Shown here piece by piece: positions 19,659 to 30,465 of a stretch of 64,000 nt of DNA. The notes below the pieces were generated by a model. That model was not told where the DNA came from. It saw only the letters and a list, made by a program, of their open reading frames with translations, and ran no database searches. Within the stretch, counting starts at the first letter, position 1. Each line of letters starts with the position of its first letter. Location of the stretch: the NCBI RefSeq assembly GCF_002909235.1, contig NZ_PHQQ01000002.1, positions 186,001 to 250,000 on the forward strand. Reading direction: 5' to 3'. Position numbers and translations under genes: made by a program. The DNA is from Arenibacter catalasegens (lineage in GTDB: Bacteria > Bacteroidota > Bacteroidia > Flavobacteriales > Flavobacteriaceae).

Positions 19659-20183
19659 TTATCCTTTAAAAACTTTTTCTAAAGAAATACCTCTTTGGTT
19701 TGCAACTGTCTTTGCACCTCTAAGTTGCAAAAGAGCATCAAAAGTAGCTTTTACTACGTTATGAGGGTTAGAAGAACCTTGTGATTTAGACAATACATCC
19801 TGAACACCAACAGCTTCCAATACCGCTCTAACAGCACCACCTGCGATAACTCCGGTACCATGCGATGCAGGCTGGATATAAACTCTAGCTCCACCGAATT
19901 TCCCTTTTTGTTCGTGCGGCAAAGTACCTTTGTTCAATGGAATTCTAATAAGATTCTTTTTAGCATCTTCTATAGCCTTGGCAATTGCCGTAGCAACTTC
20001 CTTAGACTTACCTAGACCATGACCTACTACACCATTCTCATCACCTACCACAACGATAGCAGAAAATCCGAACGCCCTACCACCTTTAGTAACTTTGGTA
20101 ACACGTTGTACCCCAACCAATCTATCTTTTAATTCTAAACCTCCCGGCTTAACAGTCTCTACGTTTTTGTATTTCTGATACAT
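19659..20183 (-). CDS. rpsE: 30S ribosomal protein S5
   Basis: 174 residues. The N-terminal double-stranded-RNA-binding domain contains [20 protein letters not shown] and the signature [20 protein letters not shown]. The C-terminal domain has [20 protein letters not shown]5 affects decoding accuracy at the central pseudoknot. Seven bases separate it from rplR upstream. Confidence 0.99.
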   Translation of the reverse strand: MYQKYKNVETVKPGGLELKDRLVGVQRVTKVTKGGRAFGFSAIVVVGDENGVVGHGLGKSKEVATAIAKAIEDAKKNLIRIPLNKGTLPHEQKGKFGGARVYIQPASHGTGVIAGGAVRAVLEAVGVQDVLSKSQGSSNPHNVVKATFDALLQLRGAKTVANQRGISLEKVFKG

Positions 20184-20190
20184 AATATTC

Positions 20191-20547
20191 TTAGAATTTT
20201 AATCCTGCTTCCCTAGCGCCGTCGGCTAATGATTTTACTCTACCATGGTATAAATTACCACCTCTATCAAAAGCAACAGCTTCTATTCCGGCTTCTTTTG
20301 CTTTTTCGGCAAGAGCCTTACCAACTATATTGGCTACTTCTGTTTTTGTCCCTTTAGTTTTAGCTAACGCTTTATCCCTTGAGGAGGCGGACACTATAGT
20401 TGTTCCGGCAACATCATCAATAATTTGTGCGTATATTCCAGTATTGCTTCTGAAAACAGCTAGCCTTGGTCTTTCTGCAGTACCTGAGGATATTTTTCTA
20501 ATTCTCCTTCTGATACGTAGTCTTCTTTCAGTCTTCGTTAATCCCAT
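20191..20547 (-). CDS. rplR: 50S ribosomal protein L18
   Basis: 118 residues; binds 5S rRNA with L5. Recognisable parts are [30 protein letters not shown] and [20 protein letters not shown]. It lies between rplF (11 bases) and rpsE (7 bases). Confidence 0.99.
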   Translation of the reverse strand: MGLTKTERRLRIRRRIRKISSGTAERPRLAVFRSNTGIYAQIIDDVAGTTIVSASSRDKALAKTKGTKTEVANIVGKALAEKAKEAGIEAVAFDRGGNLYHGRVKSLADGAREAGLKF

Positions 20548-20558
20548 AATGCTAATTA

Positions 20559-21101
20559 TTAAGCCGATTTACCAGCTTTTCTTCTTAATTGTTCACCAAC
20601 GAACTTAATTCCTTTTCCTTTGTAAGGTTCTGGCTTACGCAAAGATCTAATCTTAGCGGCGATCTGCCCCACTAATTGCTTATCATGCGAACTTAGCTTT
20701 ATAATTGGATTTTTTCCTTTTTCGGATACGGTCTCCACTTTTACTTCTGAAGCCACATCCAAAACGATGTTGTGTGAAAATCCCAAAGCTAGGTCCAATG
20801 TTTGTCCTTGGTTACTGGCACGATATCCTACCCCTACCAATTCCAATTCCTTTACCCATCCTTTAGAAACTCCTTCGATCATATTAAAGAACAATGATCT
20901 ATAAAGACCATGTCTCGCTTTATGCTCCTTGGAATCTGAAGGTCTTGTAACAAAAACTTGACCATCTTCAACTTTAGCCGCAGCACCAGAAAATTCTTGA
21001 GAGAGTTCTCCCAACTTACCTTTTACGGTAATAACATCTTCCTTAACCTCTACGGTTACTCCTTCTGGAATTGCTATTGGATTATTACCTGTTCTAGACA
21101 T
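20559..21101 (-). CDS. rplF: 50S ribosomal protein L6
   Basis: 180 residues; two tandem L6 folds near the factor-binding site. The start [14 protein letters not shown], the middle [21 protein letters not shown] and the signature [13 protein letters not shown] identify it. It follows rpsH by 20 bases. Confidence 0.99.
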   Translation of the reverse strand: MSRTGNNPIAIPEGVTVEVKEDVITVKGKLGELSQEFSGAAAKVEDGQVFVTRPSDSKEHKARHGLYRSLFFNMIEGVSKGWVKELELVGVGYRASNQGQTLDLALGFSHNIVLDVASEVKVETVSEKGKNPIIKLSSHDKQLVGQIAAKIRSLRKPEPYKGKGIKFVGEQLRRKAGKSA

Positions 21102-21121
21102 TATTCTAAATCTTTATAGTA

Positions 21122-21520
21122 TTAATAAACATAACATAATACTTCCCCACCTGCATTCTCAAGCTTTGCTTGCTTACTGGTCATTACACCATGGGAAGTA
21201 GAAATAATTGCAATACCAAGACCATTTAATACTCTTGGCAACTCCTGTGAGTTAACATATTTCCTAAGTCCTGGTGTACTAACTCGTTTAATTTTCTTTA
21301 TAACCGGCTCTTTAGTCAATTTGTCATATTTCAAAGCTATCTTAACAACCCCTTGAACCGCATTATCTTCAAATTTGTAGCTTAAAATATATCCTTGATC
21401 GAATAATATTTTAGTGATTTCTTTCTTTAGATTAGATGCAGGTATCTCTACCACTCTGTGGCCAGCACTACTTGCATTTCTAATTCTAGTTAAATAATCC
21501 GAAATTGGATCTGTAAACAT
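21122..21520 (-). CDS. rpsH: 30S ribosomal protein S8
   Basis: 132 residues; central-domain 16S rRNA binder and the known translational repressor of the spc operon in E. coli. DPISDYLTRIRNAS and the signature GLGIAIISTSHGVMTSKQA are visible. A 67-base gap, longer than its neighbours', separates it from rpsN, but I see no clear repressor-type hairpin there. Confidence 0.99.
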   Translation of the reverse strand: MFTDPISDYLTRIRNASSAGHRVVEIPASNLKKEITKILFDQGYILSYKFEDNAVQGVVKIALKYDKLTKEPVIKKIKRVSTPGLRKYVNSQELPRVLNGLGIAIISTSHGVMTSKQAKLENAGGEVLCYVY

Positions 21521-21587
21521 AATTATTGATTTACGGTAACGGTTTTTAACATTCTTGCTAAACCTGAAACCAGTTTATATTCTTTTA

Positions 21588-21857
21588 TTACCAGCTAGCT
21601 TTTCTTACACCAGGTATTAGGCCATTATTGGCCATTTCCCTAAAGGTAACCCTAGATACACCGAAAGTTCTCATGTAACCTTTTGGTCTACCAGTTATCT
21701 TACAACGGTTATGCATACGAACAGGTGAAGCATTTTTAGGTAATTTCTGTAACCCTTCATAATCACCAGCCTCTTTTAAGGCTTTTCTTTTCTCAGCATA
21801 TTTTGCTACAGTCTTAGCTCTCTTGACCTCACGGGCCTTCATGGATTCTTTAGCCAT
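21588..21857 (-). CDS. rpsN: 30S ribosomal protein S14, zinc-free long form
   Basis: 89-residue long (C-minus) type of S14. The RNA-binding signature [20 protein letters not shown] is present but the CxxC pairs of the short zinc form are absent. It starts one base after rplE. With the L36 and S4 forms here, it suggests a ribosome with reduced zinc use. Confidence 0.98.
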   Translation of the reverse strand: MAKESMKAREVKRAKTVAKYAEKRKALKEAGDYEGLQKLPKNASPVRMHNRCKITGRPKGYMRTFGVSRVTFREMANNGLIPGVRKASW

Positions 21858-21858
21858 A

Positions 21859-22410
21859 CTAATTCTTTTTAAAAGGTAGTCCTAATTCGGTTAATAATGA
21901 TTTAGCTTCTTTATCTGTATCTGCAGAAGTTACAAATGTAATATCCATACCATTGATTCTGTTAATTTTATCAATGTTTATTTCTGGAAATATGATTTGC
22001 TCCGTAATACCTAGATTATAATTCCCTCTTCCATCAAAACCAGTGGCCTTAATCCCTTGGAAATCCCTTACCCTAGGCAACGCAGATGTTACCAATCTAT
22101 CCAAGAATTCGTACATTCTCTCTCCACGCAAGGTTACTTTTGCCCCAATCGGCATCCCTTTACGTAATTTAAATGCAGCAACATCCTTTTTAGACATCGT
22201 TGAAATTGCTTTTTGGCCAGTAATATTGGTCAACTCATCTACCGCATGGTCAATAAGCTTCTTATCCGCAACAGCGGCACCAACACCTCTACTAACAACA
22301 ATTTTTTCTAATTTAGGAACCTGCATTACATTTTTGTAACCAAACTCCTCTTTAAGAGCCATAACAACTCTTTCTTTATATTCCTGTTTTAATCTTGGAA
22401 CGTAGGCCAT
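21859..22410 (-). CDS. rplE: 50S ribosomal protein L5
   Basis: 183 residues; binds 5S rRNA and contacts the P-site t[15 protein letters not shown], the signature-type region [28 protein letters not shown] and [16 protein letters not shown] are standard. It begins two bases after rplX and ends one base before rpsN. Confidence 0.99.
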   Translation of the reverse strand: MAYVPRLKQEYKERVVMALKEEFGYKNVMQVPKLEKIVVSRGVGAAVADKKLIDHAVDELTNITGQKAISTMSKKDVAAFKLRKGMPIGAKVTLRGERMYEFLDRLVTSALPRVRDFQGIKATGFDGRGNYNLGITEQIIFPEINIDKINRINGMDITFVTSADTDKEAKSLLTELGLPFKKN

Positions 22411-22412
22411 AA

Positions 22413-22727
22413 CTAAATTACTTCTTTAGATTTCTTAGAAAATCTTACTTTCTTACCATCTCTTACCTCAAATCCTACTCTAGTGGTCTCTCCAGATTTT
22501 GGATCGATCAATGACAGATTGGATATTTGTAAGGGAGCCTCTTTCTTAACAATCCCTCCTTGAGGATTGCTAGCACTTGGCTTTTCGTGTTTAGAAACCA
22601 TATTGGCTCCTTCAACGATTGCCTTGTTCTTTTCACGGTTTACACTTACAACCTTACCTTCTACACCTTTGTGGTCTCCGGCAACAATTCTAACAGTATC
22701 CCCTGTTTTGATTTTTAATTTTCCCAT
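22413..22727 (-). CDS. rplX: 50S ribosomal protein L24
   Basis: 104 residues; early assembly protein with a KOW motif ([20 protein letters not shown]) near the N-terminus, followed by [20 protein letters not shown]. It is 13 bases after rplN. Ordinary length and context. Confidence 0.99.
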   Translation of the reverse strand: MGKLKIKTGDTVRIVAGDHKGVEGKVVSVNREKNKAIVEGANMVSKHEKPSASNPQGGIVKKEAPLQISNLSLIDPKSGETTRVGFEVRDGKKVRFSKKSKEVI

Positions 22728-22740
22728 TTTGCTATTTTTA

Positions 22741-23109
22741 TTAAAGCACCTCTGGAGCTAATGATACAATTTTCATGAATTGCTTATCACGAAGTTCCCT
22801 AGCTACCGGTCCAAAAACACGTGTTCCCCTCATTTCCCCAGTTGGGTTCAAAAGTACACAGGCATTATCATCGAAACGAATATAAGAACCATCCGGTCTC
22901 CTAACTTCCTTTTTTGTTCTTACAACAACTGCTGTGGAAACCGCACCTTTTTTAATAGCTCCGTTAGGAGTAGCTTCCTTAACGGTCACTACAATTTTAT
23001 CCCCAACAGAAGCGTATCTTCTTTTTGTACCTCCCAACACACGAATGGTCAAAACTTCTTTCGCCCCCGTATTATCTGCTACTTTTAGTCTAGATTCTTG
23101 CTGTAACAT
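22741..23109 (-). CDS. rplN: 50S ribosomal protein L14
   Basis: 122 residues; subunit-interface protein. [32 protein letters not shown], and [20 protein letters not shown] are typical. It starts two bases after the rpsQ stop. Confidence 0.99.
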   Translation of the reverse strand: MLQQESRLKVADNTGAKEVLTIRVLGGTKRRYASVGDKIVVTVKEATPNGAIKKGAVSTAVVVRTKKEVRRPDGSYIRFDDNACVLLNPTGEMRGTRVFGPVARELRDKQFMKIVSLAPEVL

Positions 23110-23111
23110 AA

Positions 23112-23369
23112 TTATTTAGCTCTTTCAATGATTTCCACTAGTCTCCAACATTTGGTCTTACTCAATGGACGAGTCTCCATTATCTTAACAGTATCGCCAA
23201 TATTGCAATCGTTCTTTTCATCGTGTGCAACATATTTCTTAGTTTTCAACACGAACTTTCCGTACATAGGGTGTTTAACACGTTTAACTTCTGAAACCAC
23301 TACTGATTTCTCCATTTTGTTGCTAGTCACAACTCCTATTCTCTCTTTTCTTAAATTCCTTTTTTCCAT
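23112..23369 (-). CDS. rpsQ: 30S ribosomal protein S17
   Basis: 85 residues; OB-fold protein of the small-subunit body. [38 protein letters not shown] and the signature [20 protein letters not shown] are clear. It lies between rpmC and rplN. Confidence 0.99.
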   Translation of the reverse strand: MEKRNLRKERIGVVTSNKMEKSVVVSEVKRVKHPMYGKFVLKTKKYVAHDEKNDCNIGDTVKIMETRPLSKTKCWRLVEIIERAK

Positions 23370-23382
23370 AAAGCAGAACCAA

Positions 23383-23574
23383 TTATTGTAATTCCCTTTT
23401 AGTTAATTCAGTTGCCAATCTCGCCACAGTTCTTCTCACTTTCCTAATAAGTAAAGGATTTTCCAATGGTGTAACAGAATGAGCCAATTTTAAATCGAAA
23501 TACTGTTTTTTAAATTCAGTACTCTTTTCTTTTAACCCCTCAACTGATAATTCTTTTATTTCTGATTGTTTCAT
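23383..23574 (-). CDS. rpmC: 50S ribosomal protein L29
   Basis: 63-residue helical hairpin protein at the tunnel exit. The start [14 protein letters not shown] and the end [18 protein letters not shown] are diagnostic. An upstream ATG at 23586 is in frame, but the ATG at 23574 gives the usual N-terminus and leaves a normal 17-base gap after rplP. Confidence 0.96.
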   Translation of the reverse strand: MKQSEIKELSVEGLKEKSTEFKKQYFDLKLAHSVTPLENPLLIRKVRRTVARLATELTKRELQ

Positions 23575-23591
23575 GATTCCTTGCAATTATA

Positions 23592-24011
23592 TTAAGCAGA
23601 ATAGTCCCTAGCAATAATAAATTTTGTTCTTACTGGTAGTTTCTGTGCCGCAAGACGCAAAGCCTCTTTTGCAATATCAAGAGAAACACCAGCTATTTCG
23701 AACATAATCCGTCCTGGTAATACCACAGCTACAAAATATTCTGGAGCACCTTTACCTTTACCCATACGAACCTCTAACGGTTTTTTGGTGATAGGCTTGT
23801 CCGGAAATATTTTTATCCATAATTGGCCTTCTCTTTTCATGTACCTAGTTGCCGCAATACGTGCTGCTTCAATTTGGCGCGATGTTATAAAAGAGGTATC
23901 TATTGATTTTATACCAAACATACCGTTTGAAAGTTGGTGACCCCTACCTGTGATCCCTTTCATACGACCTTTCTGCATTTTGCGGAACTTAGTCCTTTTT
24001 GGCTGTAACAT
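23592..24011 (-). CDS. rplP: 50S ribosomal protein L16
   Basis: 139 residues; organises the A-site tRNA region. [19 protein letters not shown], the signature [16 protein letters not shown] and KLPVRTKFI identify it. It follows rpsC by 20 bases. Confidence 0.99.
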   Translation of the reverse strand: MLQPKRTKFRKMQKGRMKGITGRGHQLSNGMFGIKSIDTSFITSRQIEAARIAATRYMKREGQLWIKIFPDKPITKKPLEVRMGKGKGAPEYFVAVVLPGRIMFEIAGVSLDIAKEALRLAAQKLPVRTKFIIARDYSA

Positions 24012-24031
24012 TTCTTTACTTCTTTAAAAAA

Positions 24032-24754
24032 TTACTTTCTACGACGTTGTTTCTTCGGTCCTTCTTGCTTGCCACCTTTTCCTGGAGACTGGCTCTTTGC
24101 CATACCTACCAATGGAGAAAGTTCTCTTTTTCCATAAACCTCACCTTTCATGATCCATACTTTGATACCCAATCTTCCGTAGGTTGTATGCGCTTCATGC
24201 AAAGCATAATCTATATCGGCTCTAAAAGTAGACAATGGAATCCTACCATCTTTATAAGATTCAGATCTTGCCATTTCAGCTCCGTTCAAACGTCCAGATA
24301 TCTGAATTTTTATCCCTTCAGCATTCATTCTCATTGCAGCTGCGATCGCCATCTTAATAGCTCTTCTAAAAGAAATTCTACTTTCTATTTGGCGAGCTAC
24401 ACTGGCGGCAACTAAATTAGCGTCCAATTCAGGTCTCTTAATCTCAAAAATGTTGATCTGAACTTCCTTGTCCGTAATCTTTTTAAGCTCCTCTTTTAAT
24501 TTGTCTACCTCTTGTCCACCTTTACCAATGATTATACCTGGTCTTGCAGTAGTAATAGTAACCGTAATTAATTTTAAAGTACGCTCAATAATAATTCTAG
24601 ACACACTTGCTTTTGCCAAACGTGCATGAACATATTTTCTGATCTTATCGTCTTCGGCAAGTTTATCACCATAATCGTTTCCACCGTACCAGTTAGACTC
24701 CCATCCTCTGATAATTCCTAGACGATTTCCGATTGGATTTGTTTTCTGTCCCAT
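24032..24754 (-). CDS. rpsC: 30S ribosomal protein S3
   Basis: 240 residues; small-subunit head protein at the mRNA entrance. [19 protein letters not shown] opens it. The KH domain carries [20 protein letters not shown], and the C-terminal domain [20 protein letters not shown]. It ends in a Lys/Gly-rich tail ([12 protein letters not shown]). It is 10 bases after rplV. Confidence 0.99.
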   Translation of the reverse strand: MGQKTNPIGNRLGIIRGWESNWYGGNDYGDKLAEDDKIRKYVHARLAKASVSRIIIERTLKLITVTITTARPGIIIGKGGQEVDKLKEELKKITDKEVQINIFEIKRPELDANLVAASVARQIESRISFRRAIKMAIAAAMRMNAEGIKIQISGRLNGAEMARSESYKDGRIPLSTFRADIDYALHEAHTTYGRLGIKVWIMKGEVYGKRELSPLVGMAKSQSPGKGGKQEGPKKQRRRK

Positions 24755-24764
24755 ACTAAATGCT

Positions 24765-25172
24765 CTAGCTTTGTGTGTTATTGTTAGATCCCAAAACCAA
24801 AGTAACGTGGTTGGAACGTTTTCTAATTCTATGTGCTCTTCCTTGCGGAGCAGGACGTAGTCTTTTCAACATACTTCCACCATCCACTCTAATCTCCTTA
24901 ACAAAAAGTTCAGCTTCCTCAACACTGGCATCTTCATTCTTAGCTTGCCAGTTAGCTATTGCGGATAACAATAACTTCTCCAGTCTACGTGACGATTCCT
25001 TTGAGTTGAATTTCAAAATAGCAAGCGCTTTCTCTACTTTTACACCTCTAACCAAATCCGCAACCAAGCGCATTTTTCTAGGGGAAGTAGGGCAATTATT
25101 TAATTTTGCAAACGCTATTTGCTGCTTTTCTGCCTTAATTCTTTCGGCCATTTGTTTTTTACGAACTCCCAT
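24765..25172 (-). CDS. rplV: 50S ribosomal protein L22
   Basis: 135 residues; its beta-hairpin lines the exit tunnel. The N-terminal part ([17 protein letters not shown]) is longer than in E. coli. The core has [18 protein letters not shown], and the signature end [20 protein letters not shown]. It starts three bases after rpsS. Confidence 0.98.
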   Translation of the reverse strand: MGVRKKQMAERIKAEKQQIAFAKLNNCPTSPRKMRLVADLVRGVKVEKALAILKFNSKESSRRLEKLLLSAIANWQAKNEDASVEEAELFVKEIRVDGGSMLKRLRPAPQGRAHRIRKRSNHVTLVLGSNNNTQS

Positions 25173-25175
25173 AGC

Positions 25176-25454
25176 TTACTTTTTACCTTTATTTTTTGCC
25201 CCTGCATGACCCCTAAAAGATCGTGTTGGAGAAAATTCACCTAATTTGTGACCCACCATGTTTTCTGTAACAAAAACAGGTACAAATTGCTTTCCATTGT
25301 GAACCGCTATTGTCTGACCTACAAAATCAGGAGTAATCATAGAAGCTCTAGACCATGTCTTTATGACTGCCTTTTTACCAGATTCAACATTTTGTTGGAC
25401 TTTTTTATCCAAACTATAGTGAACGTAAGGTCCTTTCTTTAATGAACGTGCCAT
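25176..25454 (-). CDS. rpsS: 30S ribosomal protein S19
   Basis: 92 residues; small-subunit head. [19 protein letters not shown], the signature [20 protein letters not shown] and [19 protein letters not shown] are present. It lies between rplB and rplV. Confidence 0.99.
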   Translation of the reverse strand: MARSLKKGPYVHYSLDKKVQQNVESGKKAVIKTWSRASMITPDFVGQTIAVHNGKQFVPVFVTENMVGHKLGEFSPTRSFRGHAGAKNKGKK

Positions 25455-25467
25455 TTCTTTCTACTTT

Positions 25468-26292
25468 TTATTTCTTTCTACGTTCTAAAATATACTTGTT
25501 GGTACTCTTGGTCTTGGAACGGGTCCTGAATCCTTTTGCAGGAATACCGTTTCTAGATCTAGGATGACCTCCAGAAGCCCTACCTTCTCCACCACCCATG
25601 GGGTGATCAACAGGGTTCATTGCAACTGGCCTTGTTCTTGGTCTTCTTCCCAACCATCTACTTCTACCTGCCTTACCTGACACCAATAATTGATGATCAG
25701 AGTTAGATACAGCACCTATAGTGGCCAAACAATTCGCTAAAATCAATCTGGTTTCACCTGATGGCAATTTAATGGTAACAAACTTACCGTCCTTCGCCAT
25801 TAACTGGGCAAATGTACCGGCACTCCTTGCCATCACAGCTCCTTGACCAGGACGTAATTCAATTCCAGATATAATTGTACCCAAAGGTATTTCACTAAGT
25901 GGAAGTGCATTCCCGATTTCTGGAGCAACTGAAGCTCCCGAAGATACCTTTTGATCCACCTGTAAACCATTTGGAGCAATAATATATCTCTTTTCACCAT
26001 CAGCATACGCCAATAAAGCTATAAAAGCTGTTCTGTTCGGATCATATTGGATCGACTCAACCGTGGCAGCAACATCTTGCTTATCCCTTTTGAAATCAAT
26101 AACACGATACCTTCTCTTATGACCTCCACCTTTTTGGCGTATGGTCATTTTTCCTTGACTGTTTCTACCTCCCGACTTTTTTAACGGAGCAAGCAAGCTT
26201 TTTTCCGGCTTATCAGTAGTAATGGCGTCAAATCCGTTTACTACTCTAAAACGCTGCCCGGGAGTGATTGGTTTTAATTTTCTAACTGACAT
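25468..26292 (-). CDS. rplB: 50S ribosomal protein L2
   Basis: 274 residues; needed for the peptidyl-transferase centre and subunit joining. It has the OB-fold and SH3-like domains, the segment [15 protein letters not shown], and the C-terminal signature region [18 protein letters not shown] with the key histidine. It is nine bases after rplW. Confidence 0.99.
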   Translation of the reverse strand: MSVRKLKPITPGQRFRVVNGFDAITTDKPEKSLLAPLKKSGGRNSQGKMTIRQKGGGHKRRYRVIDFKRDKQDVAATVESIQYDPNRTAFIALLAYADGEKRYIIAPNGLQVDQKVSSGASVAPEIGNALPLSEIPLGTIISGIELRPGQGAVMARSAGTFAQLMAKDGKFVTIKLPSGETRLILANCLATIGAVSNSDHQLLVSGKAGRSRWLGRRPRTRPVAMNPVDHPMGGGEGRASGGHPRSRNGIPAKGFRTRSKTKSTNKYILERRKK

Positions 26293-26301
26293 TTTTTGTC
26301 T

Positions 26302-26592
26302 TTATAGATTACTGTAAAAATCAATAATATCTCCTTCTGCGACATCGACAATGGCTTTCTTAAAACCACTTGTCTTTCCGTGTTGTACACCAGTTTTAGT
26401 GTAACGCGACTTGCGCGAAGGACCATAATTCATTGTTCGAACTTTCTCAACAGAAACACCATAAGTTGCTTCAACTGCAAGTTTGACCTGAATCTTGTTG
26501 GCTTTTGGATCAACAAGAAAACCATAACGATTGTGCAACTCGCTATCAGCAGTCATTTTTTCCGTAATAATTGGCTTTATCAACACACCCAT
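26302..26592 (-). CDS. rplW: 50S ribosomal protein L23
   Basis: 96 residues; docking site for trigger factor and SRP at the tunnel exit. VLIKPIITEKMTADSELHN, FLVDPKANKIQVKLAVEATY and the basic loop GPSRKSRYTKTG match the family. It is seven bases after rplD. Confidence 0.98.
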   Translation of the reverse strand: MGVLIKPIITEKMTADSELHNRYGFLVDPKANKIQVKLAVEATYGVSVEKVRTMNYGPSRKSRYTKTGVQHGKTSGFKKAIVDVAEGDIIDFYSNL

Positions 26593-26599
26593 GGTTCGC

Positions 26600-27229
26600 T
26601 TATTTAATTAAGTTCGATTCGATTCCTTCCAAAGAACCTTCCAACAACACTAGGTTGTTAGCGTTTAATATTTTGTAAGTGCTTAATTCTGAGTTAGTTA
26701 TAACCTCAGAACGCTCTAAATTGCGTGAGGACAAATATACGTTATTATTTGAATCACCCAACACAATTAAGGATTTTTTATTCTCCAAGCCCAAAGACTT
26801 CAAAAATTCTTTAAAATCCTTAGTTTTTGGAGCTTCAAAGTTGAAATCTTCAACCACCATTATAGCATTGTCCTTTGACTTCAAAGTTAAGGCAGACCTT
26901 CTGGCCAAACGCTTAACATTTTTGTTCAATTTCTGCTTATAATCCTTTGGTCTTGGTCCAAAAATACGTCCACCACCTCTAAACACCGGAGACTTAATAC
27001 TACCCGCACGAGCAGTACCAGTTCCTTTTTGCTTTTTGATCTTTCTTGTACTACCTGCTATTTCGGCACGCTCTTTGGATTTGTGCGTACCCTGTCTTTG
27101 GTGTGCTAAATATTGCTTAACATCCAAATAAACAGCATGATTGTTTGGTTCTATTGCGAATACAGCGTCAGAAAGCTCAACCTTTCTACCTGTTTCTTTT
27201 CCCTTAATATCTAAAACTGCTACCTTCAT
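26600..27229 (-). CDS. rplD: 50S ribosomal protein L4
   Basis: 209 residues; the long loop ([40 protein letters not shown]) lines the tunnel. In E. coli L4 also represses the S10 operon by binding its leader RNA. The ATG overlaps the rplC stop by one base (TAATG), which suggests coupled translation. A hairpin-bearing spacer before rplC is a candidate target if a similar loop operates here. Confidence 0.99.
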   Translation of the reverse strand: MKVAVLDIKGKETGRKVELSDAVFAIEPNNHAVYLDVKQYLAHQRQGTHKSKERAEIAGSTRKIKKQKGTGTARAGSIKSPVFRGGGRIFGPRPKDYKQKLNKNVKRLARRSALTLKSKDNAIMVVEDFNFEAPKTKDFKEFLKSLGLENKKSLIVLGDSNNNVYLSSRNLERSEVITNSELSTYKILNANNLVLLEGSLEGIESNLIK

Positions 27230-27849
27230 TACTTCTCAATAGTTACGTAAGCGTTCTTATGACCAGGAACACAACCTTTTACTACTATAAGGTTCTTTTC
27301 TGGAACAATTTTTAATACTCTCAAGTTTTGAACGGTAACTCTATCAGTTCCCATTCTACCAGCCATTTTCATTCCTTTAAAAACTCTTGCAGGATATGAA
27401 GCAGCACCAATGGAACCTGGAGCTCTTAACCTATTGTGCTGACCGTGGGTTGCTTGACCAACACCGGCAAAGCCGTGTCTTTTAACAACACCTTGAAAAC
27501 CTTTACCCTTAGAGGTACCGATTACATCAACAAATTCTCCTTCTACAAAAAGGTCAACTCCAAGAGTATCTCCTAATTTGTGTGCTCCTTCTTCAAAATA
27601 CCTGAATTCCATGACCTTTTTCTTGGGAGAAGCGCCTGCTTTTTTAAAGTGACCTGTAGCCGCTTTATTAGCACGTTTTTCTGCCTTGTCATCGAAACCA
27701 AGCTGAAGGGCATTGTACCCGTCGACCTCTTCGGTTCTGACTTGGGTAACTACGCATGGTCCAGCCTCGATTACTGTACATGGAATATTCTTTCCATTTT
27801 CATCGAAAATGCTGGTCATACCTACTTTTCTACCTATTAACCCAGACAT
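27229..27849 (-). CDS. rplC: 50S ribosomal protein L3
   Basis: 206 residues; early assembly protein near the peptidyl-transferase centre. [38 protein letters not shown] and the signature [15 protein letters not shown] are clear. It is preceded by a 157-base spacer after rpsJ that holds a terminator-like hairpin, unlike the tight spacing elsewhere in the block. Confidence 0.99.
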   Translation of the reverse strand: MSGLIGRKVGMTSIFDENGKNIPCTVIEAGPCVVTQVRTEEVDGYNALQLGFDDKAEKRANKAATGHFKKAGASPKKKVMEFRYFEEGAHKLGDTLGVDLFVEGEFVDVIGTSKGKGFQGVVKRHGFAGVGQATHGQHNRLRAPGSIGAASYPARVFKGMKMAGRMGTDRVTVQNLRVLKIVPEKNLIVVKGCVPGHKNAYVTIEK

Positions 27850-27890
27850 ATTTAATTAATTATTAATTGATTACTATTTAAATTATTGAC

Positions 27891-27923
27891 AAAAAAACAG
27901 GGTCAAAAAACAATTCAACCCTG
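27891..27923 (-). terminator. Terminator-like hairpin between rpsJ and rplC
   Basis: On the minus strand a stem CAGGGT/ACCCTG (extendable by G-U pairs) is followed directly by seven T residues: the form of an intrinsic terminator or attenuator. It sits 84 bases past the rpsJ stop and about 40 before the rplC start. No consensus promoter is visible between it and rplC, so partial read-through is likely. Confidence 0.6.
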
Positions 27924-27971
27924 AATATATTTTTTTCCGTTTTTCCTTCGCGAAACGCTTAGGACATGTCT

Positions 27972-27992
27972 TTCATAATTTCGAATTATGAA
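27972..27992 (-). other. AT-rich hairpin just after rpsJ
   Basis: Perfect 8-bp inverted repeat (TTCATAAT with ATTATGAA) around a five-base loop, starting 14 bases past the rpsJ stop. It is upstream of the terminator-like hairpin in the same spacer, and could stabilise the mRNA end or be an alternative fold. Confidence 0.4.
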
Positions 27993-28006
27993 TTCCGAAA
28001 TTAGAA

Positions 28007-28312
28007 CTATACTTTTATCTCAACCTCAACACCACTAGGAAGTTCTAACTTCATTAGCGCATCGATAGTTTTTGATGAAGAGCTATATATATCCAAAAGT
28101 CTTTTGTAAGAACTTAATTGGAACTGCTCCCTTGCTTTTTTATTTACGTGTGGCGAACGCAACACAGTAAATATTTTCTTATGGGTTGGCAAAGGAATTG
28201 GTCCAGTTACAACCGCACCGGTAGTCTTTACCGTTTTTACGATCTTCTCAGCAGATTTATCTACCAAGTTATGGTCGTACGACTTTAATTTAATTCTAAT
28301 TTTTTGACTCAT
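28007..28312 (-). CDS. rpsJ: 30S ribosomal protein S10
   Basis: 101 residues; small-subunit head protein, also known as NusE in antitermination complexes. [20 protein letters not shown], the signature [20 protein letters not shown] and [15 protein letters not shown] identify it. It is 11 bases after fusA. In many other phyla rpsJ begins the S10 operon; here it is tied to the str cluster and separated from rplC by a hairpin. Confidence 0.99.
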   Translation of the reverse strand: MSQKIRIKLKSYDHNLVDKSAEKIVKTVKTTGAVVTGPIPLPTHKKIFTVLRSPHVNKKAREQFQLSSYKRLLDIYSSSSKTIDALMKLELPSGVEVEIKV

Positions 28313-28323
28313 CTTAGTACGAT

Positions 28324-30456
28324 TTAAGCTGTTAATCCTTTTGCTTTCTTAATAACCGCTTCCGAAATATTGGAAGGAGTTTCAGCATAATGTGAAAATT
28401 CCATTGTTGAAGTTGCTCTACCTGAAGACAAAGTTCTCAAAGAAGTAACGTATCCAAACATTTCGGACAAAGGCACTTCACCTTTAATTACTTTGGCACC
28501 GGCTCTATCATCCATATTAGTAACTGTTCCCCTTCTACGGTTTAAGTCACCTACAATATCACCCATGTTTTCTTCTGGAGTTAGCACCTCCATTTTCATG
28601 ATTGGCTCCATTATTATTGCTCCAGCAGCCTTACCAGCAGCTTTATAACCCATTTTGGCAGCTAATTCAAAAGATAGTGCATCGGAATCCACAGGGTGGA
28701 AAGATCCATCCTTTAGAACTACCTTCATTCTATCCATTTCAAAACCAGCCAAAGGACCATTCTTCATAGCAGCAGTAAATCCTTTTTCAACTGGACCTAC
28801 AAATTCTTTTGGAATACGACCACCTTTAATTTGATCAACAAACTGCAAACCAGTTCCAACAAAATCGTCATCAGCAGGTCCCATCTCAAAGACGATATCC
28901 CCAAATTTACCACGACCCCCAGATTGTTTTTTATAAATTTCCCTGTGTGAAGCCGTTTTGGTCAACGCTTCTTTGTACTCCACTTGTGGCTCTCCTTGGT
29001 TCACCTCGACCTTAAACTCACGTCTTAAACGGTCAACAATAATATCCAAGTGAAGCTCACCCATACCAGAGATAATAGTCTGACCTGATGCCTCGTCTGT
29101 TTTTACTTGAAAAGTAGGATCCTCTTCTGCTAATTTAGCCAAAGCCATACCCAACTTATCAACATCTACTTTTGTCTTAGGCTCAACAGCAATACCAATT
29201 ACAGGATCAGGGAAATTCATACTTTCCAACACTATCGGATGTTTTTCATCTGTCAAAGTATCTCCAGTCTTGATATCCTTAAAACCTACTGCCGCACCAA
29301 TATCCCCTGCCTCAATATAATCAACTGCATTCTGCTTATTGGCGTGCATTTGGTAAATCCTAGAAATACGCTCCTTATTTCCTGAACGATTGTTCAATAC
29401 ATAAGAACCCGCATCCAATCTACCGGAATAAGCCCTGAAAAATGCCAAACGACCTACAAACGGATCCGTAGCAATTTTAAACGCCAAGGCCGCAAACGGC
29501 TCCTTAACGCTTGGTTTTCTAGACTCTGGCTTCTCAGTATCAGGGTTGGTACCAATAATCGCTTCCTTATCCAATGGAGAAGGTAAATAACGACATACCG
29601 CATCCAATAAAAATTGAACCCCTTTATTTTTAAATGAAGAACCACATATCATAGGTATGATACTCATATCCATAACTGCAGCTCTCAAGGCAGCATGAAC
29701 TTCATCCTCAGTAATGGAATCTTCATCTTCGAAGAATTTCTCCATCAAGGTTTCGTCATACTCAGCAACAGCTTCTATTAATTCAGCTCTGCAAGCCCTA
29801 ACTTCTTCTTTCATATCTTCCGGAATAGCAACAACATCAAAAGTTGCCCCGAAATTATCTTCATGCCATATTATAGCTCGGTTTTTCACCAAATCCACAA
29901 TACCTTTAAAGTCCGCCTCGTCTCCGATTGGCAATACAATAGGCACCGCGTTGGACCCCAACATGGATTTAACCTGTTTGTTAACCATTAGAAAGTCAGC
30001 ACCCTGACGGTCCATTTTATTAACGAAACCGATACGTGGCACTTTATAATTATCCGCTAATCTCCAGTTAGTTTCAGACTGTGGTTCAACACCATCAACT
30101 GCACTAAACAAGAAGACCAAGCCATCCAATACACGCAAAGAACGGTTTACTTCAACCGTAAAATCCACGTGACCCGGAGTATCTATTACATTAAAGTGAT
30201 AGGATTGAGCATCTGCTGTTGGCTCTGCATTTTCCATCGGAAAAACCCACTCACAAGTTGTAGCAGCAGAAGTAATGGTAATACCACGCTCCTGTTCTTG
30301 CTCCATCCAGTCCATTGTGGCAGCACCATCATGTACCTCACCTATTTTATGACTAACCCCAGTATAAAACAAGATACGCTCTGTCGTAGTTGTTTTACCT
30401 GCATCTATATGAGCAGCAATACCAATATTTCTTGTTAATTTTAAATCTCTTGCCAT
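28324..30456 (-). CDS. fusA: Elongation factor G
   Basis: Ribosomal translocase GTPase, 710 residues. The G motifs are [12 protein letters not shown] (G1), the switch-I segment [19 protein letters not shown] (G3) and [10 protein letters not shown] (G4). Domains II-V follow, including [13 protein letters not shown] and [18 protein letters not shown], up to AKGLTA. It lies between rpsG and rpsJ with gaps of 9 and 11 bases. A tuf gene, often next in this cluster elsewhere, is absent. Confidence 0.99.
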   Translation of the reverse strand: MARDLKLTRNIGIAAHIDAGKTTTTERILFYTGVSHKIGEVHDGAATMDWMEQEQERGITITSAATTCEWVFPMENAEPTADAQSYHFNVIDTPGHVDFTVEVNRSLRVLDGLVFLFSAVDGVEPQSETNWRLADNYKVPRIGFVNKMDRQGADFLMVNKQVKSMLGSNAVPIVLPIGDEADFKGIVDLVKNRAIIWHEDNFGATFDVVAIPEDMKEEVRACRAELIEAVAEYDETLMEKFFEDEDSITEDEVHAALRAAVMDMSIIPMICGSSFKNKGVQFLLDAVCRYLPSPLDKEAIIGTNPDTEKPESRKPSVKEPFAALAFKIATDPFVGRLAFFRAYSGRLDAGSYVLNNRSGNKERISRIYQMHANKQNAVDYIEAGDIGAAVGFKDIKTGDTLTDEKHPIVLESMNFPDPVIGIAVEPKTKVDVDKLGMALAKLAEEDPTFQVKTDEASGQTIISGMGELHLDIIVDRLRREFKVEVNQGEPQVEYKEALTKTASHREIYKKQSGGRGKFGDIVFEMGPADDDFVGTGLQFVDQIKGGRIPKEFVGPVEKGFTAAMKNGPLAGFEMDRMKVVLKDGSFHPVDSDALSFELAAKMGYKAAGKAAGAIIMEPIMKMEVLTPEENMGDIVGDLNRRRGTVTNMDDRAGAKVIKGEVPLSEMFGYVTSLRTLSSGRATSTMEFSHYAETPSNISEAVIKKAKGLTA

Positions 30457-30465
30457 TTCTGCTTA

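Noticed and set aside
27891-27923. Hairpin read as a true end of the ribosomal operon
   Set aside because: No consensus promoter follows before rplC, and the genes downstream are essential, so full termination is unlikely; kept as a possible attenuator.
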